The notes below the pieces were generated by a model. It worked only from the letters and a program-made list of their open reading frames with translations, did not search any database and had not been told where the DNA came from. From assembly GCA_004556655.1 (NCBI GenBank), contig SFGF01000033.1, positions 1-37,984 of the forward strand: a DNA stretch of 37,984 bases, given 5' to 3'. The stretch comes from Lachnospiraceae bacterium (GTDB lineage: Bacteria > Bacillota > Clostridia > Lachnospirales > Lachnospiraceae). A program made the translations under genes and the position numbers. Positions 30,708 through 37,984 of this stretch are shown here, piece after piece; the stretch's first letter is position 1; each line of letters starts with the position of its first letter.

Positions 30708-32705
30708 GTGGAAAACGAACAGAAAAAGTTTAAATTAGTGTCAGATTATCAGCCGACCGGAGACCAGCCGCAGGCGATCGAAACCCTTGTCAAAGGGTTC
30801 CGGGAAGGCAACCAATGCCAGACTTTACTAGGGGTTACGGGCTCTGGCAAGACTTTTACGATGGCGAATGTGATCCAGCAGTTGAACAAGCCGACTTTGA
30901 TTATTGCGCACAATAAGACGTTAGCGGCACAGCTTTACGGAGAATTCAAAGAATATTTCCCGGAAAACAGCGTCGAATACTTTGTGTCCTACTATGATTA
31001 TTATCAACCGGAGGCATACGTCCCTTCCACAGATACTTATATTGCCAAGGATTCTGCTGTCAATGAAGAAATTGACAAGCTCCGTTTGTCTGCCACAGCA
31101 GCCCTTTCTGAGCGGCGGGATGTGATCATTGTTTCCAGTGTGTCCTGTATTTACGGAATCGGCAGTCCTAAGGATTATCAAAATATGATGATTTCCCTTC
31201 GCCCGGGGATGGAGAAAGACCGAGATGATGTGATCCGAGGTTTGATTGACATGCAGTACGATCGGAATGAGATGGATTTTCATCGAGGAACTTTCCGGGT
31301 GCGGGGAGATGTGGTAGAGATTATTCCGGCATATGAGTCGGATGTGGCCGTCAGGGTGGAATTCTTTGGTGATGAGGTGGACAGGATTACAGAGGTGGAT
31401 GTGCTTACCGGAGAAATTAAAAGAGAGTTGAATCATATTGCATTGTATCCGGCATCCCATTATGTGGTGCCTATGGAAAGGATTCTTGAGGCTTCCAAAG
31501 ATATTGAGAAAGAACTGCAGGAGCAGGTGGCTTACTTTAAAAGTGAGGACAAACTGCTGGAAGCACAGCGAATCAGTGAGAGGACCAATTTTGATCTGGA
31601 AATGATGAAAGAGACAGGATTTTGTTCGGGAATAGAGAATTATTCCCGACATCTTGCAGGATTGAAACCGGGAGAACCGCCATATACTCTGATGGATTAT
31701 TTTGGGGATGATTATCTTATGATTATTGATGAGTCGCACATGACGATTCCCCAGATACGCGGTATGTATGCAGGGGATCAGTCAAGAAAGAGTACTCTGG
31801 TGGATTATGGGTTCCGATTACCATCTGCAAAAGACAATCGCCCGTTGAATTTCGAAGAATTTGAAGAGAGAGTAGATCAGATTATGTTTGTTTCCGCTAC
31901 TCCCGGTCCTTATGAAGAAAATCATGAGCTTTTGCGTGCCGAACAGATTATTCGTCCGACAGGACTGCTGGATCCTTACGTGGACGTCCGACCGGTAGAA
32001 GGGCAGATTGATGATCTGGTAAGTGAAGTAAATAAAGAAGTAGAGAAACATAATAAGATCCTGGTTACGACTTTGACAAAAAGAATGGCAGAGGAACTGA
32101 CAGATTATATGCGGGATATGGGAATCCGGGTGAAATATTTACATTCGGATATCGATACACTGGAAAGGACTGAGATTATCCGCGACATGCGTCTGGATGT
32201 TTTTGATGTGCTGGTTGGAATCAATCTTTTGAGAGAAGGACTGGATATACCGGAGATTTCTCTTGTCGCAATTTTAGATGCGGATAAAGAAGGGTTCCTC
32301 CGTTCAGAGACATCTTTGATTCAGACAATCGGTCGTGCTGCCAGAAATGCAGAAGGACATGTGATCATGTATGCGGATACCATCACGGAATCTATGCATC
32401 ATGCAATAGAAGAAACGGAAAGACGACGGAAAATCCAAGAGCAATATAATAAAGAAAACGGAATCACACCGCAGACAATTAAAAAAGCGGTTCGTGACCT
32501 GATCAGTATATCAAAAGAAGTGGCGAAGACAGAAAAGACTCTGGAGAAAGATATGGAATCCATGAGCCGTAAGGAACTGGAAGAACTGATCGCAAAGGTA
32601 CAGAAACAAATGAAGGCGGCAGCAGCCGAACTGAATTTTGAAATGGCGGCTGAGCTTAGGGATAAAATGGTAGAATTAAAGAAAAATCTTAATGAATTGG
32701 AATAA
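30708..32705 (+). CDS. uvrB: UvrB, excinuclease ABC subunit B
   Basis: The protein is 665 aa from GTG 30708, with CGGGAGG 7 nt upstream; an in-frame ATG at 30678 has none. It begins FKLVSDYQPTGDQPQAIETL, has Walker A GVTGSGKTFT, the beta-hairpin region YYDYYQPEAYVPSTDTYI, helicase motif DESH and motif VI QTIGRAARN. It ends with a UVR domain (AAELNFEMAAELRDKMVELK) that contacts UvrC. It loads onto damaged DNA handed over by UvrA in nucleotide excision repair. Length and motifs are normal. Expression is probably SOS-controlled through the upstream LexA box. uvrA and uvrC are not in the window. Confidence 0.98.
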   Translation: MENEQKKFKLVSDYQPTGDQPQAIETLVKGFREGNQCQTLLGVTGSGKTFTMANVIQQLNKPTLIIAHNKTLAAQLYGEFKEYFPENSVEYFVSYYDYYQPEAYVPSTDTYIAKDSAVNEEIDKLRLSATAALSERRDVIIVSSVSCIYGIGSPKDYQNMMISLRPGMEKDRDDVIRGLIDMQYDRNEMDFHRGTFRVRGDVVEIIPAYESDVAVRVEFFGDEVDRITEVDVLTGEIKRELNHIALYPASHYVVPMERILEASKDIEKELQEQVAYFKSEDKLLEAQRISERTNFDLEMMKETGFCSGIENYSRHLAGLKPGEPPYTLMDYFGDDYLMIIDESHMTIPQIRGMYAGDQSRKSTLVDYGFRLPSAKDNRPLNFEEFEERVDQIMFVSATPGPYEENHELLRAEQIIRPTGLLDPYVDVRPVEGQIDDLVSEVNKEVEKHNKILVTTLTKRMAEELTDYMRDMGIRVKYLHSDIDTLERTEIIRDMRLDVFDVLVGINLLREGLDIPEISLVAILDADKEGFLRSETSLIQTIGRAARNAEGHVIMYADTITESMHHAIEETERRRKIQEQYNKENGITPQTIKKAVRDLISISKEVAKTEKTLEKDMESMSRKELEELIAKVQKQMKAAAAELNFEMAAELRDKMVELKKNLNELE

Positions 32706-32730
32706 AAAAATATTTTTTTGAAAATACCCA

Positions 32731-32759
32731 TTGACAAATAAATATCGCAGTGCTATCTT
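32731..32759 (+). promoter_or_regulatory. Promoter of the hrcA-grpE-dnaK-dnaJ operon
   Basis: TTGACA (32731-32736), 17-nt spacer, TATCTT (32754-32759), a vegetative promoter whose start region overlaps the CIRCE operator. Confidence 0.82.
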
Positions 32760-32772
32760 AAGAACATAGATG

Positions 32773-32799
32773 TTAGCACTCCACAAAGATGAGTGCTAA
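32773..32799 (+). promoter_or_regulatory. CIRCE operator (HrcA binding site)
   Basis: TTAGCACTC (32773-32781), 9-nt spacer, GAGTGCTAA (32791-32799): an exact match to the CIRCE consensus. HrcA binds it, with GroEL help, to repress the operon at normal temperature. Confidence 0.97.
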
Positions 32800-32847
32800 C
32801 AATTAAAACAGAAACAGATAAAGTAGAGAGGAAAGAGGTGAAACTCA

Positions 32848-33885
32848 GTGAACGATCTGGATGAAAGAAAGCGTATCATTTTAAAAGCTATTATTAAAAC
32901 ATATTTGGAGACCGGGGAGCCGGTAGGTTCCAGAACAATTTCCAAATATACGGATTTGAATCTGAGTTCTGCCACGATTCGAAATGAAATGTCTGATCTG
33001 GAAGATTTGGGATACATTGTTCAGCCCCATACATCAGCAGGCAGAATTCCTTCTGATAAAGGATATCGTCTGTATGTGGATGAACTGATGAAGGAAAAAG
33101 AACAGGAAGTATCCGAAATCAAAGAGATGATGATTGAAAAGACCGATCGTATGGAAAAGGTATTAAAGCAGGTGGTAAAAATTCTTGCGTCTAATACCAA
33201 TTATGCGACGATGATTACCGGTCCTACTTATCATCATAATAAGATTAAGTTTATTCAGCTGTCAAAACTGAATGAAAAGCAGCTTCTGGCGGTCATCGTA
33301 GTGGAAGGCAATCTGGTCAAGAATCAGATCGTAACCACAGATGAGCCAATCGATGATGAACAGATTTTGAAGCTAAACCTGCTTTTGAATACACAGCTCA
33401 ATGGTCTTACAATTGAAGAGATCAATTTGGGGCTGATTACAAAACTAAAGGAACAGGCCGGTGTTCACAGCGGTGTGGTAAGTATTGTGTTGGATGCGGT
33501 GGCGGAAGCTATTTCTCCGGATGAGGAGGAGGTTCCGGTCTATACCAGTGGTGCAAATAATATTTTTAGATATCCGGAACTGGCAGACAGCAGTAAGGCC
33601 AGCGAATTGATTTCAGCATTTGAAGAAAAGAAACAGTTGGTGGAAATGATTAAAGATACCGTCTCTGATTCGGGAGAGAATACAGGAATTCAGGTATATA
33701 TAGGAAATGAAGGACCGATTTCCACTATGAAAGACTGTAGCGTGGTGACGGCCTCTTATGATTTGGGAGACGGAATGAAAGGTACCATCGGTATTATTGG
33801 TCCAAAGCGTATGGATTACGAAAATGTAGTCGATAACCTGAAAACACTGAAAGTTCAGTTGGATAATATATTCAAAAAGCCGTAG
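32848..33885 (+). CDS. hrcA: HrcA heat-shock repressor
   Basis: The protein is 345 aa starting at GTG 32848, behind AGAGGTG. The N-terminal winged helix includes RKRIILKAIIKTYLETGEP and the recognition region SSATIRNEMSDLEDLGYI followed by QPHTSAGRIPSDKGYR, all hallmarks of HrcA. The central and C-terminal parts form the GAF-like dimerisation region (GVVSIVLDAVAEAIS, VTASYDLGDGMKGTIGIIGP). It represses its own operon via CIRCE. Length is typical. It leads the class I heat-shock operon grpE-dnaK-dnaJ, 18 nt before grpE. Confidence 0.97.
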   Translation: MNDLDERKRIILKAIIKTYLETGEPVGSRTISKYTDLNLSSATIRNEMSDLEDLGYIVQPHTSAGRIPSDKGYRLYVDELMKEKEQEVSEIKEMMIEKTDRMEKVLKQVVKILASNTNYATMITGPTYHHNKIKFIQLSKLNEKQLLAVIVVEGNLVKNQIVTTDEPIDDEQILKLNLLLNTQLNGLTIEEINLGLITKLKEQAGVHSGVVSIVLDAVAEAISPDEEEVPVYTSGANNIFRYPELADSSKASELISAFEEKKQLVEMIKDTVSDSGENTGIQVYIGNEGPISTMKDCSVVTASYDLGDGMKGTIGIIGPKRMDYENVVDNLKTLKVQLDNIFKKP

Positions 33886-33903
33886 AAAGGTGGAATGTAA
33901 AAC

Positions 33904-34569
33904 ATGACAGAAGAAAACAAAAAACCTTCCGAGGAAATGACAGAAGATGTAAATACAGCAGCTGCTCAGGAAGAAACTTCTGCTGACGAAGAAACTCCTG
34001 AGAACAAGGAGCAGGCAAGTGAGAGTACTTCTGAATCATCCGAGTGTGACGAAAAAGAAGTAAAAACAGAGGAAAAGGCAGATTCTTCGGAAGAGACAAA
34101 AGAGAAAAAGTTCTTCGGAAAGAAAAAAGAAAAGAAAGATAAAAAAGATGAAAAGATTGAAGAACTTACCGATCAGGTAAAACGTCAGATGGCAGAGTTT
34201 GATAATTACAGAAAGCGTACAGAAAAAGAAAAAGCAAGTATGTATATCATTGGTGCAAAAGACATTGTGGAAAAGATCCTTCCGATTGTAGATAACTTTG
34301 AAAGAGGTCTTGCTACAGCAGAAGGCAGTGAAGATCCTTTTGTACAGGGAATGGAAAAAATCTATAAACAATTTCTTACCACTCTTGATGAAATGGGTGT
34401 AAAACCCATTGAGGCCGTAGGCACCGAGTTCAATCCGGATTTTCATAATGCAGTGATGCATGTGGAAGATGAAGAAGCAGGAGAGAACATAGTAGTGGAA
34501 GAGTTCCAAAAAGGTTATATGTATAAAGATTTTGTGGTACGCCACAGCATGGTAAAAGTTGCCAACTGA
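33904..34569 (+). CDS. grpE: GrpE, nucleotide exchange factor of DnaK
   Basis: The protein is 221 aa from ATG 33904 with AAAGGTGG upstream. Residues 1-90 are a highly acidic, Glu/Ser-rich tail with a basic patch (KKKEKKDKKDEK). The long coiled coil (ELTDQVKRQMAEFDNYRKRT) and the beta domain (IEAVGTEFNPDFHNAVMHVE, KGYMYKDFVVRHSMVKVAN) follow in normal order. It opens the DnaK nucleotide site to release ADP and acts as a thermosensor. The acidic extension is longer than in many homologues but common in Clostridia. Confidence 0.97.
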   Translation: MTEENKKPSEEMTEDVNTAAAQEETSADEETPENKEQASESTSESSECDEKEVKTEEKADSSEETKEKKFFGKKKEKKDKKDEKIEELTDQVKRQMAEFDNYRKRTEKEKASMYIIGAKDIVEKILPIVDNFERGLATAEGSEDPFVQGMEKIYKQFLTTLDEMGVKPIEAVGTEFNPDFHNAVMHVEDEEAGENIVVEEFQKGYMYKDFVVRHSMVKVAN

Positions 34570-34571
34570 TA

Positions 34572-34603
34572 TCTGCCTTGCCTGAAGGAAAGAAACAGGC
34601 AGA
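34572..34603 (+). other. Intergenic hairpin grpE-dnaK
   Basis: TCTGCCT (34572-34578) pairs with AGGCAGA (34597-34603). There is no U tract, so it is probably an mRNA processing or stability element separating grpE from the more highly expressed dnaK. Confidence 0.4.
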
Positions 34604-34661
34604 GCAATTCAGATAGATAGTAATTTAAATCATTCAGCATATATTATTAGGAGGAAAAATC

Positions 34662-36533
34662 ATGGGAAAAATTATTGGTATTGACTTAGGTACAACCAAC
34701 AGCTGTGTAGCTGTTATGGAAGGTGGAAAACCAACCGTTATTACAAATGCAGAAGGTTCCAGAACAACACCATCTGTTGTAGCATTTACAAAAACAGGAG
34801 AAAGACTGGTAGGAGAACCTGCAAAACGTCAGGCTGTAACCAATGCAGATAAAACAATCTCTTCTATTAAGAGACATATGGGTACAGATTACAGAGTAAC
34901 AATTGATGATAAAAAGTATTCTCCACAGGAGATTTCTGCTATGATCCTGCAGAAGATGAAATCCGATGCAGAAAACTATCTGGGTGAAAAAGTAACAGAA
35001 GCAGTTATCACGGTTCCGGCTTACTTCAATGATGCTCAGCGTCAGGCAACCAAAGATGCAGGTAAAATTGCAGGTCTGGATGTAAAACGTATTATCAATG
35101 AGCCTACAGCAGCAGCTCTGGCTTATGGTCTGGATAATGAAAACGAGCAGAAGATCATGGTATATGACCTTGGCGGCGGTACATTTGATGTATCCATTAT
35201 TGAGATTGGTGACGGAGTTATCGAAGTACTTTCCACTGCCGGTAATAACCGTCTTGGTGGAGATGACTTTGACCAGAAGATTGCAGATTACATGTTGTCT
35301 GAGTTCAAGAGAACAGAAGGTGTAGACCTGTCCAATGATAAGATGGCACTGCAGAGAATCAAAGAAGCAGCTGAAAAAGCAAAGAAAGAGCTTTCTTCTT
35401 CTACAACAACCAATATCAACCTGCCTTTCATCACTGCAACAGCAGAGGGACCGAAACACTTTGATATGAACCTTACAAAAGCAAAATTTGATGAACTGAC
35501 ACATGATCTGGTAGAAAAGACAGCAGAACCTGTAAGAAGAGCTCTGGCTGATGCGGGTCTGACAGCATCTGAATTGAGTAAAGTATTGTTGGTAGGTGGT
35601 TCTACACGTATTCCGGCTGTACAGGATAAAGTAAGACAGCTGACAGGACATGAGCCGAGCAAATCTCTGAATCCGGATGAGTGTGTAGCTCTGGGAGCTT
35701 CCGTACAGGGTGGTAAACTTGCAGGTGATGCAGGTGCCGGTGATATTCTTCTTTTGGATGTTACTCCATTGTCACTGTCTATCGAAACCATGGGTGGTAT
35801 CGCTACAAGACTGATTGAGAGAAATACAACAATTCCTACAAAGAAGAGCCAGATTTTCTCAACAGCAGCAGATAACCAGACAGCTGTAGATATTAACGTA
35901 GTACAGGGTGAGAGACAGTTTGCGAAAGATAACAAATCCCTTGGACAGTTCCGCCTGGATGGTATTCCGCCAGCAAGAAGAGGTGTTCCGCAGATTGAAG
36001 TTACTTTCGATATCGATGCAAATGGTATCGTAAATGTTTCAGCAAAAGATCTGGGTACAGGAAAAGAACAGCATATTACAATCACAGCCGGATCCAATAT
36101 GTCTGATTCCGATATCGAGAAAGCTGTAAAAGAAGCAGCTGAGTACGAAGCTCAGGATAAGAAGAGAAAAGAAGCAATTGATACAAGAAATGATGCAGAC
36201 GCTATGGTATTCCAGACTGAAAAAGCATTGGAAGAAGTAGGCGACAAGATTGATGCCAACGATAAGACAGCAGTAGAAGCTGATCTGAATGCACTGAAAG
36301 ATCTGATTGCAAAAGCACCTGTTGATAATATGACAGATGCACAGGTAGAAGAAATCAAAGCAGGAAAAGAAAAACTGATGCAGAGTGCACAGAAACTGTT
36401 CGCAAAGGTTTATGAACAGTCTCAGGCCGGAGGAGCAGCCGGTGCCGGTCCAGACATGGGCGGTGCAGCACAGGGCGGCAGTGAAGCTGGTTACGGCGAT
36501 GATGTGGTAGATGCCGATTACAAGGAAGTATAA
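34662..36533 (+). CDS. dnaK: DnaK, Hsp70 chaperone
   Basis: The protein is 623 aa from ATG 34662 behind TAGGAGGAAAA. It shows IGIDLGTTNSCVAVMEGG (phosphate 1), TVPAYFNDAQRQATKDAG, INEPTAAALAYGLD, YDLGGGTFDVSIIEIGDGV (phosphate 2) and LLVGGSTRIPAVQ (adenosine site). The substrate domain starts after the linker DILLLDVTPLSLSIET. The tail is Gly/Ala-rich and ends GDDVVDADYKEV. It has the Gram-positive form lacking about 24 residues in the ATPase domain, judged from length. It folds and refolds client proteins with DnaJ and GrpE. Confidence 0.99.
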   Translation: MGKIIGIDLGTTNSCVAVMEGGKPTVITNAEGSRTTPSVVAFTKTGERLVGEPAKRQAVTNADKTISSIKRHMGTDYRVTIDDKKYSPQEISAMILQKMKSDAENYLGEKVTEAVITVPAYFNDAQRQATKDAGKIAGLDVKRIINEPTAAALAYGLDNENEQKIMVYDLGGGTFDVSIIEIGDGVIEVLSTAGNNRLGGDDFDQKIADYMLSEFKRTEGVDLSNDKMALQRIKEAAEKAKKELSSSTTTNINLPFITATAEGPKHFDMNLTKAKFDELTHDLVEKTAEPVRRALADAGLTASELSKVLLVGGSTRIPAVQDKVRQLTGHEPSKSLNPDECVALGASVQGGKLAGDAGAGDILLLDVTPLSLSIETMGGIATRLIERNTTIPTKKSQIFSTAADNQTAVDINVVQGERQFAKDNKSLGQFRLDGIPPARRGVPQIEVTFDIDANGIVNVSAKDLGTGKEQHITITAGSNMSDSDIEKAVKEAAEYEAQDKKRKEAIDTRNDADAMVFQTEKALEEVGDKIDANDKTAVEADLNALKDLIAKAPVDNMTDAQVEEIKAGKEKLMQSAQKLFAKVYEQSQAGGAAGAGPDMGGAAQGGSEAGYGDDVVDADYKEV

Positions 36534-36559
36534 TCCGAACTAAAATTCTAATACCCTAA

Positions 36560-36592
36560 AGGGACGGGGATGCTACTAGTGTCTCCGTCCCT
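36560..36592 (+). other. Intergenic hairpin dnaK-dnaJ
   Basis: AGGGACGGGGA (36560-36570) pairs over 11 bp (one G-U) with TCTCCGTCCCT (36582-36592) and is followed by AAAG rather than T. It resembles a weak attenuator or 3'-stabilising stem that would lower dnaJ expression relative to dnaK. Confidence 0.55.
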
Positions 36593-36614
36593 AAAGTTGT
36601 GAAAGGTGACGAAA

Positions 36615-37784
36615 ATGGCAGATAAAAGAGATTATTATGAGGTTCTTGGGGTCGACAGAGGCGCCGATGATGCAACACTGAAAAAAGCATACCGTAAACT
36701 GGCGAAAAAATATCATCCCGATATGAACCCTGGAGATAAAGAGGCAGAACAGAAGTTCAAAGAGGCTACAGAGGCATATAGTATCTTAAGTGATCCGGAA
36801 AAAAGGAAAACATACGATCAGTTTGGCCATGCAGCTTTTGAAAATGGCGGCGCAGGTGGAGCAGGCGGTTTTGATGGTTTTAATTTCAATGGCGGCGATA
36901 TGGGCGACATTTTCGGTGATATTTTCGGAGATCTGTTCGGCGGCGGAAGAGGCAGAAGAGCAAATAATGGTCCTATGAAAGGTGCTAATCTGAGGGCAGT
37001 TGTTCACATCACTTTTCAGGAAGCTGTCTTCGGATGTGAAAAGGAACTGGAGCTGACATTAAAAGATACCTGTAAGACCTGCGGAGGTAATGGTGCGAAA
37101 CCGGGTACATTTCCGGAGACATGTCCGAAGTGTAACGGTTCCGGTCAGGTAGTCTATACGCAGCAGTCCATGTTCGGTATGGTTCGGAATGTACAGCCAT
37201 GTCCGGACTGTCAGGGAACAGGAAAGATTATTAAAGAAAAATGTCCGGAGTGCCGCGGTACAGGATTTACTTCCAGCAGAAAGAAAATTCAGGTATCTAT
37301 TCCGGCTGGTATTGATGATGGACAGAGTATTCGTATCCGTGAAAAAGGCGAACCGGGCACCAATGGAGGACCGAGAGGTGATCTTTTGGTAGAAGTTCAG
37401 GTGGCTCGTCATCCGATTTTCCAGAGACAGGATATGAATATTTTCTCCACCGCACCGATTACATACGCACAGGCAGCACTGGGCGGTACAATTCGGATCA
37501 ATACGGTAGACGGAGAAGTAGAATATGAAGTAAAACCGGGAACGCAGACCGATACCAAAATCCGCTTGAGGGGAAAGGGCGTTCCGTCTCTGCGCAACAA
37601 AAATGTGCGTGGTGATCACTACGTAACTCTTGTAGTACAGGTTCCTACCAAGCTTTCCGAGGAAGCAAAAGAAGCTCTTCGCGAATTTGATGCGGCATGT
37701 GGAAATCGTCCTTCCACAAAAGGGCAGGACAAAGAGAAGAAAAAGAGATTTATGGATAAATTGAAAGAGACATTTGAGGATTAG
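36615..37784 (+). CDS. dnaJ: DnaJ, Hsp40 co-chaperone
   Basis: The protein is 389 aa from ATG 36615, with AAAGGTG at 36602; a GTG at 36606 would overlap that site. It has the J domain DYYEVLGVDRGADD with the HPD tripeptide (KYHPDMNPGD), then a Gly/Phe-rich region (GGFDGFNFNGGDMGDIFGDI). Four zinc-binding CxxCxGxG repeats (CKTCGGNG, CPKCNGSG, CPDCQGTG, CPECRGTG) and the C-terminal substrate-binding domains follow. It is a full-length type I DnaJ that delivers clients to DnaK and stimulates its ATPase. Last gene of the operon. Confidence 0.99.
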   Translation: MADKRDYYEVLGVDRGADDATLKKAYRKLAKKYHPDMNPGDKEAEQKFKEATEAYSILSDPEKRKTYDQFGHAAFENGGAGGAGGFDGFNFNGGDMGDIFGDIFGDLFGGGRGRRANNGPMKGANLRAVVHITFQEAVFGCEKELELTLKDTCKTCGGNGAKPGTFPETCPKCNGSGQVVYTQQSMFGMVRNVQPCPDCQGTGKIIKEKCPECRGTGFTSSRKKIQVSIPAGIDDGQSIRIREKGEPGTNGGPRGDLLVEVQVARHPIFQRQDMNIFSTAPITYAQAALGGTIRINTVDGEVEYEVKPGTQTDTKIRLRGKGVPSLRNKNVRGDHYVTLVVQVPTKLSEEAKEALREFDAACGNRPSTKGQDKEKKKRFMDKLKETFED

Positions 37785-37790
37785 TTATTA

Positions 37791-37819
37791 GTCGGCTTTG
37801 TTTTACAGAGCCGGCTTTT
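37791..37819 (+). terminator. Terminator of the dnaK operon
   Basis: GTCGGCT (37791-37797) pairs with AGCCGGC (37809-37815), one G-U, followed by TTTTAT, 7 nt after the dnaJ stop. Confidence 0.85.
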
Positions 37820-37859
37820 ATGTTACGATGTTGGAGTGCCCAAACATCATAATATAAAA

Positions 37860-37984
37860 GGTTCTCCGGCAATTTTCTTTTGGCTAACCTTGAGTTTCCG
37901 CAAACTGTAATTTCAAAATGAATATAGTCTATCAAAGTACCAATCTGCCCAACTTTTGAAAAGATATAGAGTGGCAGCTTTATG
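37860..37984. other. Possible end of an insertion sequence (uncertain)
   Basis: GGTTCTCCGGCAATTTTC begins at 37860. Its start resembles the terminal repeats of ISL3-type elements (from memory), and it is preceded by AT-rich sequence that could be a target duplication. The window ends before any transposase or second end can be seen. It contains a 16-mer (37902-37917) also found at 15636. I see no gene in 37785-37984. Confidence 0.25.

Noticed and set aside
34686..35651. 321-aa minus-strand open frame inside dnaK, and a similar 272-aa one inside uvrB (30921-31739)
   Set aside because: Both are rich in Cys, Ile, Phe and His as expected for antisense of highly biased coding sequence, and have no ribosome binding sites or domains.

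Overview
The window looks like a chromosomal segment of a gut Firmicute, most likely a Lachnospiraceae (Clostridia). The reasons are moderate-to-low GC, strong AGGAGG-type ribosome binding sites, frequent GTG/TTG starts, an hrcA-grpE-dnaK-dnaJ operon with a CIRCE operator, uvrB behind a Gram-positive SOS box, and a large set of PcfJ/PcfK/PAPS-reductase-like genes of the kind carried by Lachnospiraceae mobile elements. The genus cannot be fixed from the sequence alone.

Layout. (1) 1-3.74 kb: the end of a peptide-modification locus. It has the C-terminus of an unidentified protein, a 49-aa Cys/Gly-rich precursor peptide with repeated KGC units bracketed by two hairpins, a fused TMD-NBD ABC exporter, and a convergent two-component system (response regulator and single-TM histidine kinase). 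(2) 3.74-4.34 kb: degenerate coding debris. (3) 4.34-14.3 kb: accessory cassette A, starting from a sigma-70-type promoter and a long leader with two terminator-like hairpins. It encodes a free-standing RNase A-like (CdiA-CT type) protein, a DNA methyltransferase, an HTH protein, a PAPS-reductase/DndC-like protein with an N-terminal sliding-clamp motif, a PcfK/AcrIIA9-family protein and a PcfJ-family protein, plus several unknowns. (4) 14.5-15.6 kb: a decayed IS4-like transposase and the ATPase end of a truncated histidine kinase. (5) 15.7-20.3 kb, minus strand: a 1521-aa NACHT NTPase with a C-terminal WD40/beta-propeller-like region, a bacterial NLR-type protein and the strongest defence candidate. 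(6) 20.5-26.2 kb: a lone phi LC3-type holin, an XRE repressor with a palindromic operator, unknown genes, and cassette B, whose leader resembles that of cassette A and which ends in a second PcfJ paralogue. (7) 26.5-29.4 kb: an excisionase-like HTH protein and two tandem tyrosine recombinases closed by a strong terminator. (8) 29.5-30.3 kb: an MNT/HEPN toxin-antitoxin pair whose HEPN half carries an in-frame stop. (9) 30.4 kb to the end: core chromosome, uvrB, hrcA, grpE, dnaK, dnaJ.

How it fits together: 4.3-29.4 kb reads as a mosaic integrative element. It has its own repressor, excisionase and recombinases at the right side, and carries DNA-modification, nuclease, possible anti-CRISPR and NLR-type defence cargo. 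I see no relaxase, coupling protein, VirB4-type ATPase, terminase, portal or capsid gene, so it is defective, mobilised by a helper, or a satellite-like element. I did not find convincing att repeats. The core genes to the right are intact and carry recognisable LexA and HrcA control sites.
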